Origin: Neckera pumila
Lineage: Eukaryota; Streptophyta; Bryopsida; Hypnales; Neckeraceae
Assembly (NCBI GenBank): GCA_963969595.1
Contig: OZ018416.1
Coordinates: 17,872,065 to 17,936,064 of the forward strand
Length of the DNA stretch: 64,000 nt
Direction: 5' to 3'
Position 1 is the first letter of the stretch, and each line of letters starts with the position of its first letter. The position numbers and the translations under genes were made by a program. The notes beneath the pieces were generated by a model. The model saw only the letters and a program-made list of their open reading frames with translations, was not told the origin of the DNA and ran no database searches. Positions 33,949 through 45,773 of this stretch are shown one piece after another.

Positions 33949-34778
33949 CCCCTAAAGGCCTAAGGCCATTTTTCTACCAAAAACCACTCAAAATTGCCAT
34001 TTCTATAGCAAAGAGCAAAAAAGAAATTTAAATGTATTTTTTGCATATCTATCCATAGGATCTTGTACTACACTAGTGTAAGAATGTGTGGAAGAAATTT
34101 TAGAAACTTTGACCGTGTAGATTGTAAGATATTTGCATTTAAAGTGAAGGAATCAAGTTTTTTGCACCTTGTTCAACTACATTTTTTGACTTTGAACCTT
34201 TTTAACTTAAAATTTTTGCTCTAATGATTTTGAACTTCTAATTTTATATGATGAAGAATTGAGTTGAGAATCTAGGAAAAAAAGATCAAAAAATGAACAC
34301 TTAGTTTTCACTCATTAAAAATTTATTAAGTAGAAGTAGGTTTAAGATTGAAGAAAAAATGAAATCATTAATAGCTCTAAAAGAGGGTTGAAATATACAA
34401 ATCTCAATGGTGAGATTGTTCTAGCAAGAAATCTTAACCTTGTGCAACTTTTTTTTCTTAAAATTGTCAAAATTGAGTTCAGAAATGAATCCTACATCCA
34501 TGTAGATGAAAAAAAAACTCTATATGAAAAAAAAAAAAAAAAAAATTTAAATTTAAAGTTTTTGTGAGGTTTTTTTTCTGCCCGCAGAACTAAATTTGGA
34601 GTTTTTCTACCATAACTTTTGCTACCGGGCACCGACTGAAATAAAAATTGCATTTTTGGAAAGCTAATGTGATTTTCTATTTTCACAAAAAATTCAAAAA
34701 ATTCCAACAAATATTGAGACCATAGGAGCCTGCCCGAAATCCATTTTGTCCCCCGAGGGGACAATGGGCCTTTAGAGG
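33949..34778 (-). mobile_element. TTAA-type element, copy 2 (reversed)
   Basis: Starts after TTAA (33,945-33,948) with CCCCTAAAGGCC and ends GGCCTTTAGAGG; the right flank is TTCA, one base off TTAA. The interior runs in reverse to the copies at 44,849 and 56,325, including the block ending CCCGAGGGGACAATGGG. Confidence 0.7.
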
Positions 34779-35191
34779 TTCACAAAGTACTCTCATCCCT
34801 AATCTACTCATAATGAATGTCATTCTCTAAGGAATGAAGTACAATGCAAAGGGAATGGACTCCACACTTGGAGATTAAATGTTACTTCCAAGTGCCATCA
34901 AGTCGCTATTCCTACACATAATCAACACATGCTTGTATACACATACCATTCTCCTTGTATGAAGCAAATGTATAGTGATTTCAAATGCAATCATGTAGAA
35001 ACACTTTACTATGTTTTTGCTTGGTATTAAGAAAAATCTGTTATGCATAAATACGATTTTTTTTAAATTGCATAGCAGCATTCAAAAAAGCAAATTTCTT
35101 ATGCAACACTCTCATTGATATTTTATAAGTTCACAAAAAATGAATTAAATTGGAACTTTTTTGCACCTTCAAATACATCTTTGTATCTTAA

Positions 35192-35741
35192 TCCCTAAAG
35201 GACCGGGGATGTTTGAGCGTAGCTCTTGTTTTCTTGATTATCTCTCATGACAAGCATAATTCCTCATTTGTGTAAATTTTTTTTAATAATTTCCTCTATT
35301 AAAATGAAAGAAGACTTATTTAGCTAATGGAAGTTGCACAATTTTTGAGAAAATGCCACCATTAATAATATTGATGAAAGATGTTCAGCTAGGTGGTACT
35401 TTGTACATACACAAAATTGGAATTGTTGAAATTAGAATGCTCAAAGTGCTCCAAAAACAAGTACATATCATTGCGATATTGACGATTAGTTTTTTTCAAA
35501 TCATTTTGAGATGTGGAAAAAAATATATGAGGATGTAATTTGACGGCCTAGAGTGCCTTTTCCATTCTCAAGAAATTCACCAAAAATTCCATACTTGATC
35601 ATTTTTTTATTAGATTGCACCGATGGATTTAGCAAAAAAACCCATCTATTTTGCTCGCGGATTATTAGAGAGGTTTACATTTCAATTTTTTTACAAATGT
35701 AGTTGCAAAAGTCATGTAGTGGCCTTATGGTCCTTTAGGGG
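35192..35741. mobile_element. TTAA-type element with a different core (550 bp)
   Basis: TTAA flanks on both sides (35,188-35,191 and 35,742-35,745). Ends are TCCCTAAAGGACC and GGTCCTTTAGGGG. The interior shows no clear similarity to the longer copies, so it is either a separate subfamily that uses the same ends or an internal replacement. Confidence 0.65.
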
Positions 35742-38257
35742 TTAAAACGCACATTATACGCGACAAGAGCAAAATGTTGTTTTCAGCACCCTGTAGGGAT
35801 TCAGCAAATTTGAATACATCAATGCAAAATCAACACCTGACATTACTTCAACATATTGACATTGAAATTCATAAATCTTCCAAAAACGAATTGTAAGTTT
35901 CTAAATATCTATCAATATAAACATGAATTTTTGGATCCCAAATTCACAACGTATTTAAATTAAATCGGAGAACTACGAATGATTTAATGTTTCCTTGTAT
36001 CTTATACAGACTTCTACTTAAGAATTTTTTAAAGAATGAAAATCAAGTGTTTATTTATTTTAAAATTCCCCTAGCTTTCAACTTAATTTTTTGACATAAA
36101 AAATTAGAAAATCAAAATCAATTGTGCAAAAAATATTGTTTAAAAAGATTCAAAACCAAATAAAAATTTCATTGATTAAAAATTTGAAATGTTTGTCTTG
36201 AAATTTTTTTGGCCAACCAAAATGCTCACTCATTAAAAAAAAGTTAAGAAACGGCCTACAAACCAACAAAGCCGACAAGATCAAGTCCAGGTCAAAACGT
36301 GGCGGGGATGGGGAGCTAGTGTTTGGAGAGCTCATTTTTGAGACCAGTCTTCTTTCGTCCCTTTCCTGCAAATGGGTGGTTCTCTTTTTCTTCCCGACCC
36401 TGCCCAAACCCCAGGACAGGAGCTTGGCCATGAATGGGTGGCGATGCCCTTAGATGATCAGAAATGGGTTGCCTCCTTTTTAATACAATTTCTAAACCAC
36501 CCGGAAAAGGGGGAACTGACAGACACTGACTGAGCCTTATTAAGTTACTCTTGACGAACGTAACTTCGAAGCACCAGATGCAGACAGTGCTACAGTACAT
36601 TTGGGGTGGCATGGGCGTCGTGAACTCATGACTCTTCCAAGTTTCAATGGCCTTAACTTAATTTCTCTCCTTCCTTGTATACAGTGCTGCTGTCTGCCAA
36701 AAGGACACTGACCTCCTCCTCCTCCTCCTCCCATAAGAAGTTTGGTATAAACGTTAAAAACAAAAAATGAAAAAACATAAAAATCACATGCCACATTCAA
36801 GCAAGGTTATCTTAAGTGACAATCCAAAAAATTGATGCAAGGCTTTTGAGTGCGTACCATGGATGTAAACTTATGTAGGGTTTCCAATATATTGTCTTGG
36901 ATTCCAAATGTGAACATCAATTAGAAAAAATGATCACATCCCAAGTGCAAGTGTGCAACCACCACGCGTAACCACCATGCTCAGTTCACTGGCATTGGCA
37001 TTTTCCAATCATTCTACTCTGAAGCCAAAATGATGCTCTATAATTGAGAACGACAAGGTTTTGGCAGGGCAGTAAAGCTGGGGAACTAATGGCAGTGACC
37101 AATGTTCAGGGAGAACGAGAATTTCAGGTTAGTTCATTGTTAGCTGGTGGAATTGGGGAAACAATTAGTTGCAAATTGAAAACTATGGGAAAGAAAACAG
37201 GAAAAACAGCTATAAAAAAATTTCCTTAGAGAAAAAAATTGAGAAAAAAAAAAGACGGACTCAATACTTGGAAAAATGGTTCTAAATAGGAACTGAAGGA
37301 GATAGTTGGTAAAACTCATAAAGTATCCCGAATGCTGGCAGCAACCTTCGGTTTCTATTGCTACTTAACCCCTGAGGTATGATCCTCAGTAACTACAATT
37401 GAGTATAGTTACTATTCTGAGCAGATACATTGTTCTTATTGGACCTTATTGGCACCTGAAAGAGAATCCAACGGTTTTTAGAATGCATTATTTGGATAAT
37501 GTATGAATAAGTTATGAATTTTCAAAAATTGGCCTTGAGGTAGACCAAAAGATCAACATTGGGCTCTCACAGACTTTTATGTTTGGATTGTATAATCAAT
37601 ATTTAGGAAAAGGTGATGCTTTTTGTTCCATATGTTTGTGTTGCATTTTGGATAATGTAGACTATGGGTGTACATACTTAGTGAAGTGCTCAACAATCAA
37701 GGGGAGAATGAATATTTGGTGATTGAAAAATGCGCTTCATTCAACTAATAGTAATTGAGGGAACTTCAAGAAATATCATGTCATTTTTTAATGGAAAGAA
37801 GAAAGAATGGTTGACATAAATTGATGATATAAATATATGGATGGAAATTCAATAATTTATTATAAAAATTCAAAAATAATCTTACTATTGTTAGTTCAAG
37901 TATTTTAGGATTATGCTTCAATAAATCATTTAAATTCGTATAACTTAAGTGGATAAAACCTATTTGATTACCCTATCCAAATAGCACTTAATAACTCTTG
38001 CATACGGTATCCATATGTTGCATTCTTTTGTGCGTTGGAACCTCTTTTCATTTGTCAACAAGAAAATAAGGAAATTTAGCCAACCTAGTAATAATAATTG
38101 TGCATAATAAAAAAGTGATGCTTTTGAGTGTCCCAACCTTAAGTATAATCATGTTTGAGCTATAATAAGTCATAGAAAATTGATAAAATTGACTTCCTAA
38201 CTTTTAGGAGCTAACTATCTCTTTGTTTTCCTTTGGAAAGTCTACAAACTAACTTAA
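35742..38257. other. Gene-free, mixed composition
   Basis: No supported gene. A less AT-rich patch (36,290-36,740) has a short (CTC)n run at about 36,712-36,731 and degenerate frames on the minus strand. It may be the remains of an older insertion. Confidence 0.4.
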
Positions 38258-39198
38258 CCCCTAAAGGACCAACATGCATTTTTTGGCTACATAAAAATTT
38301 TGGGCAAGTATGTGTGAATAAAGATTTCCATATTTTTGGCCCAAATTTTAATAGAAGGTAGAAGCAAAGAATATCTTTCATATGCACTAAATTTATTTGA
38401 CATTTGAAAATATGAATAAAAAGTTATAACCTAATGTGTTACTTTTTTTGATAACTGCGAGTTTGGACAGATAAAAAAAATCACTTTTTTCAAAAACAAA
38501 AATTTGAAAGTGGTTTTCTAGAGATGTATATACTTGGAAAGTTTTGAATCATTCCATTTTGATCAATGAGCCCAAAGTTATGAGGATTTTTGGTTTGCGA
38601 GCAATTATGGATTCTCCACTCTAAAAGATACTTTGAAGTCCTTTATCTTACTTAATTTTCAATATTTTGAAAATAATAAAATAATAGGATATAGACTGTT
38701 TATTACAACATTGCCAATATTGGGATTGATTTGCACTGGGTTTTCCCCATTTGTTCAAAAACAAAAAAACAAAAAAACAAAATATTGGGATTGACATTTT
38801 TTCAATTCCTTAATTAAATTCTTAACAATTCAGTATTTTGAATCATTCTCTTCTACTGTCTACTTTCTATTTTTTTTTCCTGTATGTTGTATAATTCCAA
38901 ATGATGTGAAAACTTTCAAGCATGTGGCCAACTTGTCTACGAAAAGAACTTAAAGAAGCACCACCATTTGGGACCAGACGGGGCCGAAAAAATGATTTCC
39001 GTCAATTTGAATGTTTATATCTTGCAATCCACGCGGTGAAAATTTGTGAAATCTTTACCATATGTTCTCAAGTCAGCATATTATAAGATCATATGGTTAC
39101 ATGTGTCAAAATTTTTTTTTTCAAAAGTTTGGTACTTGTTCTAAAAATGACAGTTTATGAAAGTTTTCGGAGAAAACATAGTCATGGAACTTTAGGGG
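38258..39198 (+). mobile_element. TTAA-type element, copy 3 (941 bp)
   Basis: Perfect TTAA on both sides (38,254-38,257 and 39,199-39,202) and ends CCCCTAAAGGACC / AACTTTAGGGG. The interior is diverged but colinear with the family (GGGCAAGTA near the start; TATAAGATCATATGGTTAC near the end). Confidence 0.75.
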
Positions 39199-39363
39199 TT
39201 AAGGTAGTCAACCCCATTTCTATTCGTTGCCTAATTCCATCATTCCACTTTTGGCCCCAATTTTGTCCAAAATTTCATTCCAATCCATTCATTTTCTGAC
39301 CAAATCATGGCATTAATGCCAAACAAGGGGTAACGTGTCAATCTTTTAATTGTGAACACTTAA

Positions 39364-40262
39364 CCTCTAAACGCCCAAGGCCTTTTTTCTGCTAAAAAAC
39401 ACCCAAAATTGCCATTTTTTTAGCGAAGAGTGAAAAAAAATTTTAAATGTTTTTTTTGCCCACCTAACCATAGGATCTTATACCTAACTAGTATGGGAAT
39501 GTGAGGAAAAAATTTCAGAATTTTTGACGGCATAGATGGCAAGATATCTACGTTTAAAGTGGAAAAAACAATTTTTTCAGCACATTGTGGGACTGGATTT
39601 TTTGACTTTAAACATTTTTAACTTACAATTTTTACACTACAGAGTTTTGAGCTTTAAATTTTATAGTGGAGAATTGAGTTGATAATCTACACAAAAAATA
39701 AAAAATAAAAAAAACTTAATTTTCATTATTAAAAAAATTGTTAAGTACAAGTAGGTACGAGATAGAAGGAAAATCTAAAATATTCATATATTTTAGATGG
39801 ATTTAAAATTCACTAATCCCAGTGGTGAGATTAATCTAGCAAGTAAACTAAACCACGCAAAAAAAATTTGAAAAATTGCATTCAGAAATGAATCCTACAA
39901 GTTATTTTTTTCAAAATGATGCTCTAACTGCCTAAAAAACAAGAATGTCCATAACTTTCTCATAACAAATCCAAATTAAATGAATCAAAGCTTTTTAGAT
40001 AGACAAAAATATAATCTATAAGGAAAAGAATACGAAAAAAAAAGTGCAAATTTTTTTTGCTGCCCGCCGTCCCCTATTTTGAGTTTGTTTGGTCATAACT
40101 TTTGTTCCCGAGCACCAATCATATAAAAAATTATATTCCCATGAAGCTAATCAGCTTTCTTACTTTCCAAAAAAGTTTCAAAAAATCAGGAGAAAATTTC
40201 AGCCTGTAGGTACCTGCCCGAAAACGCATTTGTCCCCTGAAGGGACAACAAGCCTTTAGGGA
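39364..40262 (-). mobile_element. TTAA-type element, copy 4 (reversed, 899 bp)
   Basis: TTAA on both sides (39,360-39,363 and 40,263-40,266), ends CCTCTAAACGCCC / CCTTTAGGGA. Closely related in reverse to the copies at 44,849 and 56,325. Only 165 bases separate it from copy 3, in opposite orientation. Confidence 0.8.
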
Positions 40263-42153
40263 TTAAGTACTATTGAATACATGAAAAAATGGTTAAGGTA
40301 GAGCCACCTATTCCCGACCAGTGACCCATTCTCGACCTATAGATGTACATATTTTTGACCACGTTTAGATGAGTTTTTTTTTTTCCTCTTCAAGGTTGGA
40401 ACTAATAAATACATGATACATGTCCCAAGTTGTGAGAAAAAAAGTAGGAATAATGATTAGGAAAAAAGTTATTGAATGATCGGAATTGGAAGAGTCTAGA
40501 CGTTGGCCATGGGTCCTGAGCACTTTTTGCCTCCCAAAATTCCTAGTAATTTCAGTTCAAGCAATAAAATTACCAATTTTTTTGCAATCCTTGTCATTTC
40601 TATCGATGTACCTCTGAAAAATATTTGTTTTGCCTTCACTACTCCAGACTATGTTGGAATTCCTTATTTGGTCGGTTATGGGTGGCTCTACTTTATGGAT
40701 TGTTTATACAATGTTCATAACTCCACTCTATGAGTAGTTTTGTAATTTCATGGGCTAGACACTTCAAAAACTCACAAAATTTGCAATTTTCATCGGAAAA
40801 TTATAATTCCACTTGGGTTTGATTTGCAAAACAAGCGCACACTCACCTCTTGGAATTGGTCCCCAGATATTCAGATTGCTAATCAAGTTGATAATAGGCT
40901 TGTCTACCTTAGACTCTGCCTAGATTTGAGCACCATGGATGAGTTCTTCAAGTTTTCTTGGGAAACTTGCATTTCACCTAGAAGCGGCCAATTGCTGTCT
41001 GGCTAACCTTTTGATGGACAATGCAACATGTCCATGCCAGACAGTCGTAATTGAAATTTCTATGCCGAGTTTCTACGTTTGACAAAAGTATTATGGTAGT
41101 GAAATCCTTTTCATTTCCAAATGGTTGAAATCATCACAATCCCACCACCACCACCCCACACACACACACAATTTTTTTTCAAAAAAGAGAGTATGATATA
41201 GCCACATATAGACTAACATACATCCATTTGGATGAAATTATTGTGTTTCATCCTTAATTGCCATATTTATGAATTGAAAAATTATAGCTTCATCACTGGA
41301 GACAAGGTTGCACGTCTCACACTACCTTGGAAACCTTGGGAAATTGACAGCACTGGCCTGGCCTTCTGCCGAGATTTGTTTGATCGAACCCGGCCAATCT
41401 AAACATGGACAAAGTCTGCTTAAGTACGACTCATATGAGCTAAGGTGGGTGTACCCAAATGCGCCACTGACCTTAAACTGCCATCTATACTCACTGTACA
41501 TCTCTAAAATCAGTTCTGTACCTATGTGGAAGAAATGCTTTTAGAATCAAACTTTTTTCCTTAATAACTTTTGCATACAGCATCCAAATGCTATGTTCTT
41601 TGGTGCCTTGGAACCTCCTTTCACTTGCCAACAAGACAATATGAAAATCTGATCAGCCTAGTAACAAGAACTAGGCATAGTACCAATTTGTGACAGTTTT
41701 GGGTGTACCCACCGTAACCATGGTACTAACTGCACTTACATTGATCAGGCATGGCACGTTCTTAGCTGTCTGCTAAGACTAAGTTATTTTGTATTTAACT
41801 TTTTGACAGAAATGAAACAGAATTTCATTGCAAATAAATAGAGTACAAGCCAACCAGCCCAAAGACTGACTGAGTTCATTAGGAATTGCGACGAGCCCCG
41901 GCGAGCCCCATCGTGGGGAAAATCATTGTTGCAGCGTATGACAAGACCATATGCATCATGATTTTGCCGGCAGGAACTGAATGGTGTCATACAACTTGAG
42001 CGCACGCTAACTTAGCGTACATTTGGGATATCTTTTGAGATTAGACGTCTGAAAGATACTTTTTCCTATGTTTTGGAATTGCTACTGATTTTTTTCATCT
42101 CCATAAACCACTCGCGGGACTTCTCCCATTCATTCTTCGGGGAAGTTTCTGCG

Positions 42154-42201
42154 CCGTAATGCCCAATTACATGGACAACCCCGCGTAATCGGGGATTACG
42201 G
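42154..42201. repeat. 17-bp hairpin
   Basis: Left arm 42,154-42,170 (CCGTAATGCCCAATTAC) pairs with 42,185-42,201 (GTAATCGGGGATTACGG) with two mismatches over 17 bases, around a 14-base loop. Confidence 0.7.
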
Positions 42202-42283
42202 ATTTTTCATCTGGCTCCAATTTATCATCCGGGTTTTCATTGAATTTTGCTTGTGCTTTACGTCGGGCAATACCCTTATTGTC

Positions 42284-42356
42284 GGGCATTGCGCCAAATA
42301 ATTGGCCCTCCTCGTCGGGCTCCACCCTCCTCGTTGACCAATTATTTGGCACAATG
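42284..42356. repeat. 21-bp hairpin around a pyrimidine-rich loop
   Basis: GGCATTGCGCCAAATAATTGG pairs with CCAATTATTTGGCACAATGCC with one mismatch over 21 bases. The loop of about 32 bases is made of repeated CCCTCCTCGT-like units. Boundaries are within a few bases. Confidence 0.7.
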
Positions 42357-42867
42357 CCCTCCTCTATACCAATTCCACCGGCTAACAATGGACTAACTGG
42401 TACCCGAGTTCCTTGGTCTGATTGTTCCTTCCAGTCTGGATTTTTTAATGGTCACCATCACCGGTTTGGAAAGAAACAAAACAATGAACAAACTCATGGT
42501 TCTCCCCAAACTGCATTGAAGCGCACCATGCAAGCAGTGTTTTGTTTACAATTTTATAGTGTAGTGGCTGTAGGTATGTCGTGTAATTTGAATTGGATGG
42601 TTCAAATGTTTTTGAGTAGCTTTCAATCTGTATAATCCAAAAAAACTAATTAACATCCTTTTAGAATATATTTTTAGCTGCCCAATTTGACATTTGAAAT
42701 TCAAAAAATCTTCTAGGTTTTGCATTATTTATTGAAATGACCTTAAACAAAATTTTGCATATAGATTAGGATGACTAGCATCCAATCTAAAACTTTATGT
42801 AAATATTCCAAAGTATGAAGCCAGTGGAGCTACCTTGCAAAGGTCTCAAAAAGTCCAATGTCGGACC

Positions 42868-43118
42868 CATTAGGATAAATTTCAACCCTCAACAAAGCCG
42901 CGAGTCTTGCACCCCCGCAGTGTAATTATGAAAAAAAAAAAAAAAAACTAAGACATGGCATTAGTGGTGCCATGTTAGCGCCGCGTCAGATTGGAAATTT
43001 TTTACATATTTATATCCAAAAAAAATCAATTTTTTAAATTTTGTTTGTTTATAAATGCACCCCGGTGGTCAAAAATAAAAAACTAGCAGCCTTTTTGAGG
43101 GTTAAATTTTTCCTAATG
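42868..43118. mobile_element. CATTAG-ended TIR element 2 (251 bp)
   Basis: Inverted ends of about 25 bp: CATTAGGATAAATTTCAACC at the left, reverse of the right end CATTAGGAAAAATTTAACCC. No coding capacity. Similar ends occur at 27,195 and 48,742. Confidence 0.7.
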
Positions 43119-44848
43119 TTTAGTCCTTCAAGGGTTAAATTGTCTTAGTTTTTACTAGTTCTTGTTGGCATTATTGAAGATTCCATATTCTTTTGGTATG
43201 CTTATTTTGGACATCATACTAATAAACTATGAACTTTCAAAGCAATTATTAGAGTTGTATAAAAAATGAACCTAGGCTCCAGAGTCCATTGTAAGCAAAA
43301 ATTTATAGAAGTCAAATTTGCAATAGATTCTCGTATAGGATTCATTTCATATATAGAATAAGGCAACTACACTTATTATGGACACTTTAAGTGTTGTTGA
43401 CTTAGATAAGACACTTCTAACAACATTTTCATTCCAATTTTGATATTTCTTGGTACTATCATGTTTTGTGTTGGAATTAGATTAAACCCTAAGTGGTTAT
43501 GGGTGTCTTTCAATGCATTTGTATTTAAGATAAGTGCAATGTACATAGCCTTGCATGTGAATGGTTTACTATCCATTTAATTTTATTTACCTTTTGTTGA
43601 ATGTGCACTGAAGTCTTCTATCGAACTATACACTTTCTGCTACATCAGACATGTTATTAATTTTGTAAATACAATGAAGTTGTATCTCTATTACACGTAT
43701 TTTTCTAGAAATACACGCTTTTGCATGTTTGGCAGCATCTCATTTCAATAACGAGCATTGCAATATTTTCTAAAAACATATGAAAATCAATGACTATTGC
43801 ACCTTCAATTATGTAATTTACATATTTGACAGTACTTCATAGAATATGGCAAACACAGGTCGTGTATGAATCTAAAGGATACAATGTGTCCTCTAAACAC
43901 TTAGGGATTAACGTTATCACTAGATAGTCCTTCTTTAGCATATTCATGGATTTGTTTTAGGTTAAAATATGAAAAGGAATAGAAAGAGGACATAAATGAG
44001 TAGTTTGCTACGTGTTAGGCCTATTTTCCTTAATAAATGTTGAATTTTGTAAATATTTTTTGATGGTCTTCTTTATTGGAAAAATAATAAATTCCACAAT
44101 TATTAAAGAATGCTGTGAATTGACAAAATTCCTGTAGACACTTTAAATTGTCCAAATACATGTTTGAGCCAATTCATTATTTGCAATATTTATTACTTGT
44201 GATATCAAATTTCCAATATTTAGGTTGGATCTTATTGTCAATTCAAGAGAATTCCAAATTCTCTTATTCTATAATTTTTTGGTACTGTATGAATGAACTG
44301 TAGATTATGCAAAAAAGTGCAAATTATGAAGAAATGTGATCTAAGATGCCAAATGCAGACCTAGGAAGTAACCCACAAAAAGACCAACATGACAACTTAG
44401 ACAATCCTTAGGGTTTCTCATGTGTCATTACCCTTGTCTTTCAGTCCTACTAAATTTCCACTAGTAAATGTACCTGTATTAGCCTCTAAAGAACCTTGAC
44501 TATTTTTCACAAAAAGTATCTAAAACTATTATTTTTTAGTGCATTTATAATAATTGAAAAATAAAGATATTTTTCAAACTTCCATGTGTACAAATTTGTA
44601 TTAGTATACTATATAAATGTTTAGAAAGAAAATTCGGTGTATTTGACTATGTAATTACAAAATTATAACATTTGAAGTTTGAAGAAAATAAATTTTGAGA
44701 ACTACCAAACAAGGTCAACAAGACTATTTTGTCTCAACTTTGCAGGAAAAATGGCACTATCTAGCTTTGGAAATTTCCACCAATGAGTAGGTAGTTATGT
44801 TAGTTACTTGCATGCAGGCCAATTTTCAAAGATAATGGTGATGTTTAA
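43119..44848. other. Gene-free AT-rich DNA
   Basis: No supported gene or structure. Confidence 0.45.
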
Positions 44849-45773
44849 TTCCTAAAAAGACCATTGTCCCTTCAGGGGATAAATGGGAATTTGGAGCAGG
44901 TATTTACGGGCTGAAGTTTTGTCCTGATCTTTTTGAACTTTTTTGGAAGGTACAAAAATAAATGAGCTTTGTGGAAACATAATTTTTTTTTCAATCGGTG
45001 CCCGGGTACAAAAATTATGCCCCAAACAACTCGGAACTTGGAAGGGGGGGGAGGGGGGTGCAGTAAAATAAACTTTCAAAAACTAGAATTTTTTCTAAAT
45101 TTTTTTTCTCATAGACTATATTTTTGTTTACCTGGAAAGCTTTGATTCATTCCCTTTGGTTATGAGAAGATTATAGACAATCTTGTTTTTTAGGCAATTA
45201 GAGCATCTTCTTTTTAGGCAATTCTGAAAAAATAACTTGTAGGATTCATTTCTGAATGCATTTCTTATAATTTTTCAAAAAAATAAATTCACATGGCTTA
45301 GTTTGCTTGCTAGAACAATCTTACCGTCGAATTAGTGCATTTTCATTTTGTTTTAGAGATATTAACAATTTAGATTTTCCTTCTATCTTGTACCTATTTC
45401 TACTTAATAATTTTTTGAAGTATGAAAATCAAGTTTTTTTGAATTTTTTTTCCTTAAATTCTCAAATCAACTTTCTACCATAAAGATTTAAAGCTCAAAA
45501 CTTTGTAGTGCAAAAAAATGAAGTTAAGAAGGTTCAAAGTCAAATAATCTAGTCCCACAATGTGTTGAAAAACTGTATTTTTTAACCTTAAACGCAAATA
45601 TCTTGCAATTTGTGCAGTCAAAAATTCTTGAATTTTTTCCACACATTCTCATACTAGTTAGGTGTAAGATCCTATGGTTAGATGTGAAAAAAATTCAAAC
45701 TTTCTTACTCTATGCTATAGAAATGGCAATTTTGAGTATTTTTGGCAGAAAAAAGGCCTTGGTCCTTTAGGGA
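44849..45773 (+). mobile_element. TTAA-type element, copy 5 (925 bp)
   Basis: TTAA on both sides (44,845-44,848 and 45,774-45,777). Left end decayed (TTCCTAAAAAGACC), right end GGTCCTTTAGGGA. Interior colinear with the copy at 56,325 through the GTGCCCGGG, TAGGATTCATTTCTGAATGC and AAGATCCTATGGTTAGATG blocks. Confidence 0.8.

Larger units (their letters stand above)
40263..42867. other. Gene-free DNA with structured patch
   Basis: No supported gene. A (CA)n-type run lies near 41,155-41,172. The GC-richer part (41,880-42,640) carries two strong hairpins, listed separately, and degenerate frames. Confidence 0.4.

Noticed and set aside
36712..36731. Poly-Gly frame on the minus strand
   Set aside because: Simple (CTC)n repeat, not a gene.
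41390..41410. Possible tRNA T-arm (TCGAACCCGG)
   Set aside because: No matching acceptor stem, D-arm or anticodon arm nearby.
42240..42635. 131-codon plus-strand frame and overlapping minus frame
   Set aside because: Spans the 21-bp hairpin and gives no recognisable protein; no splice or promoter evidence.
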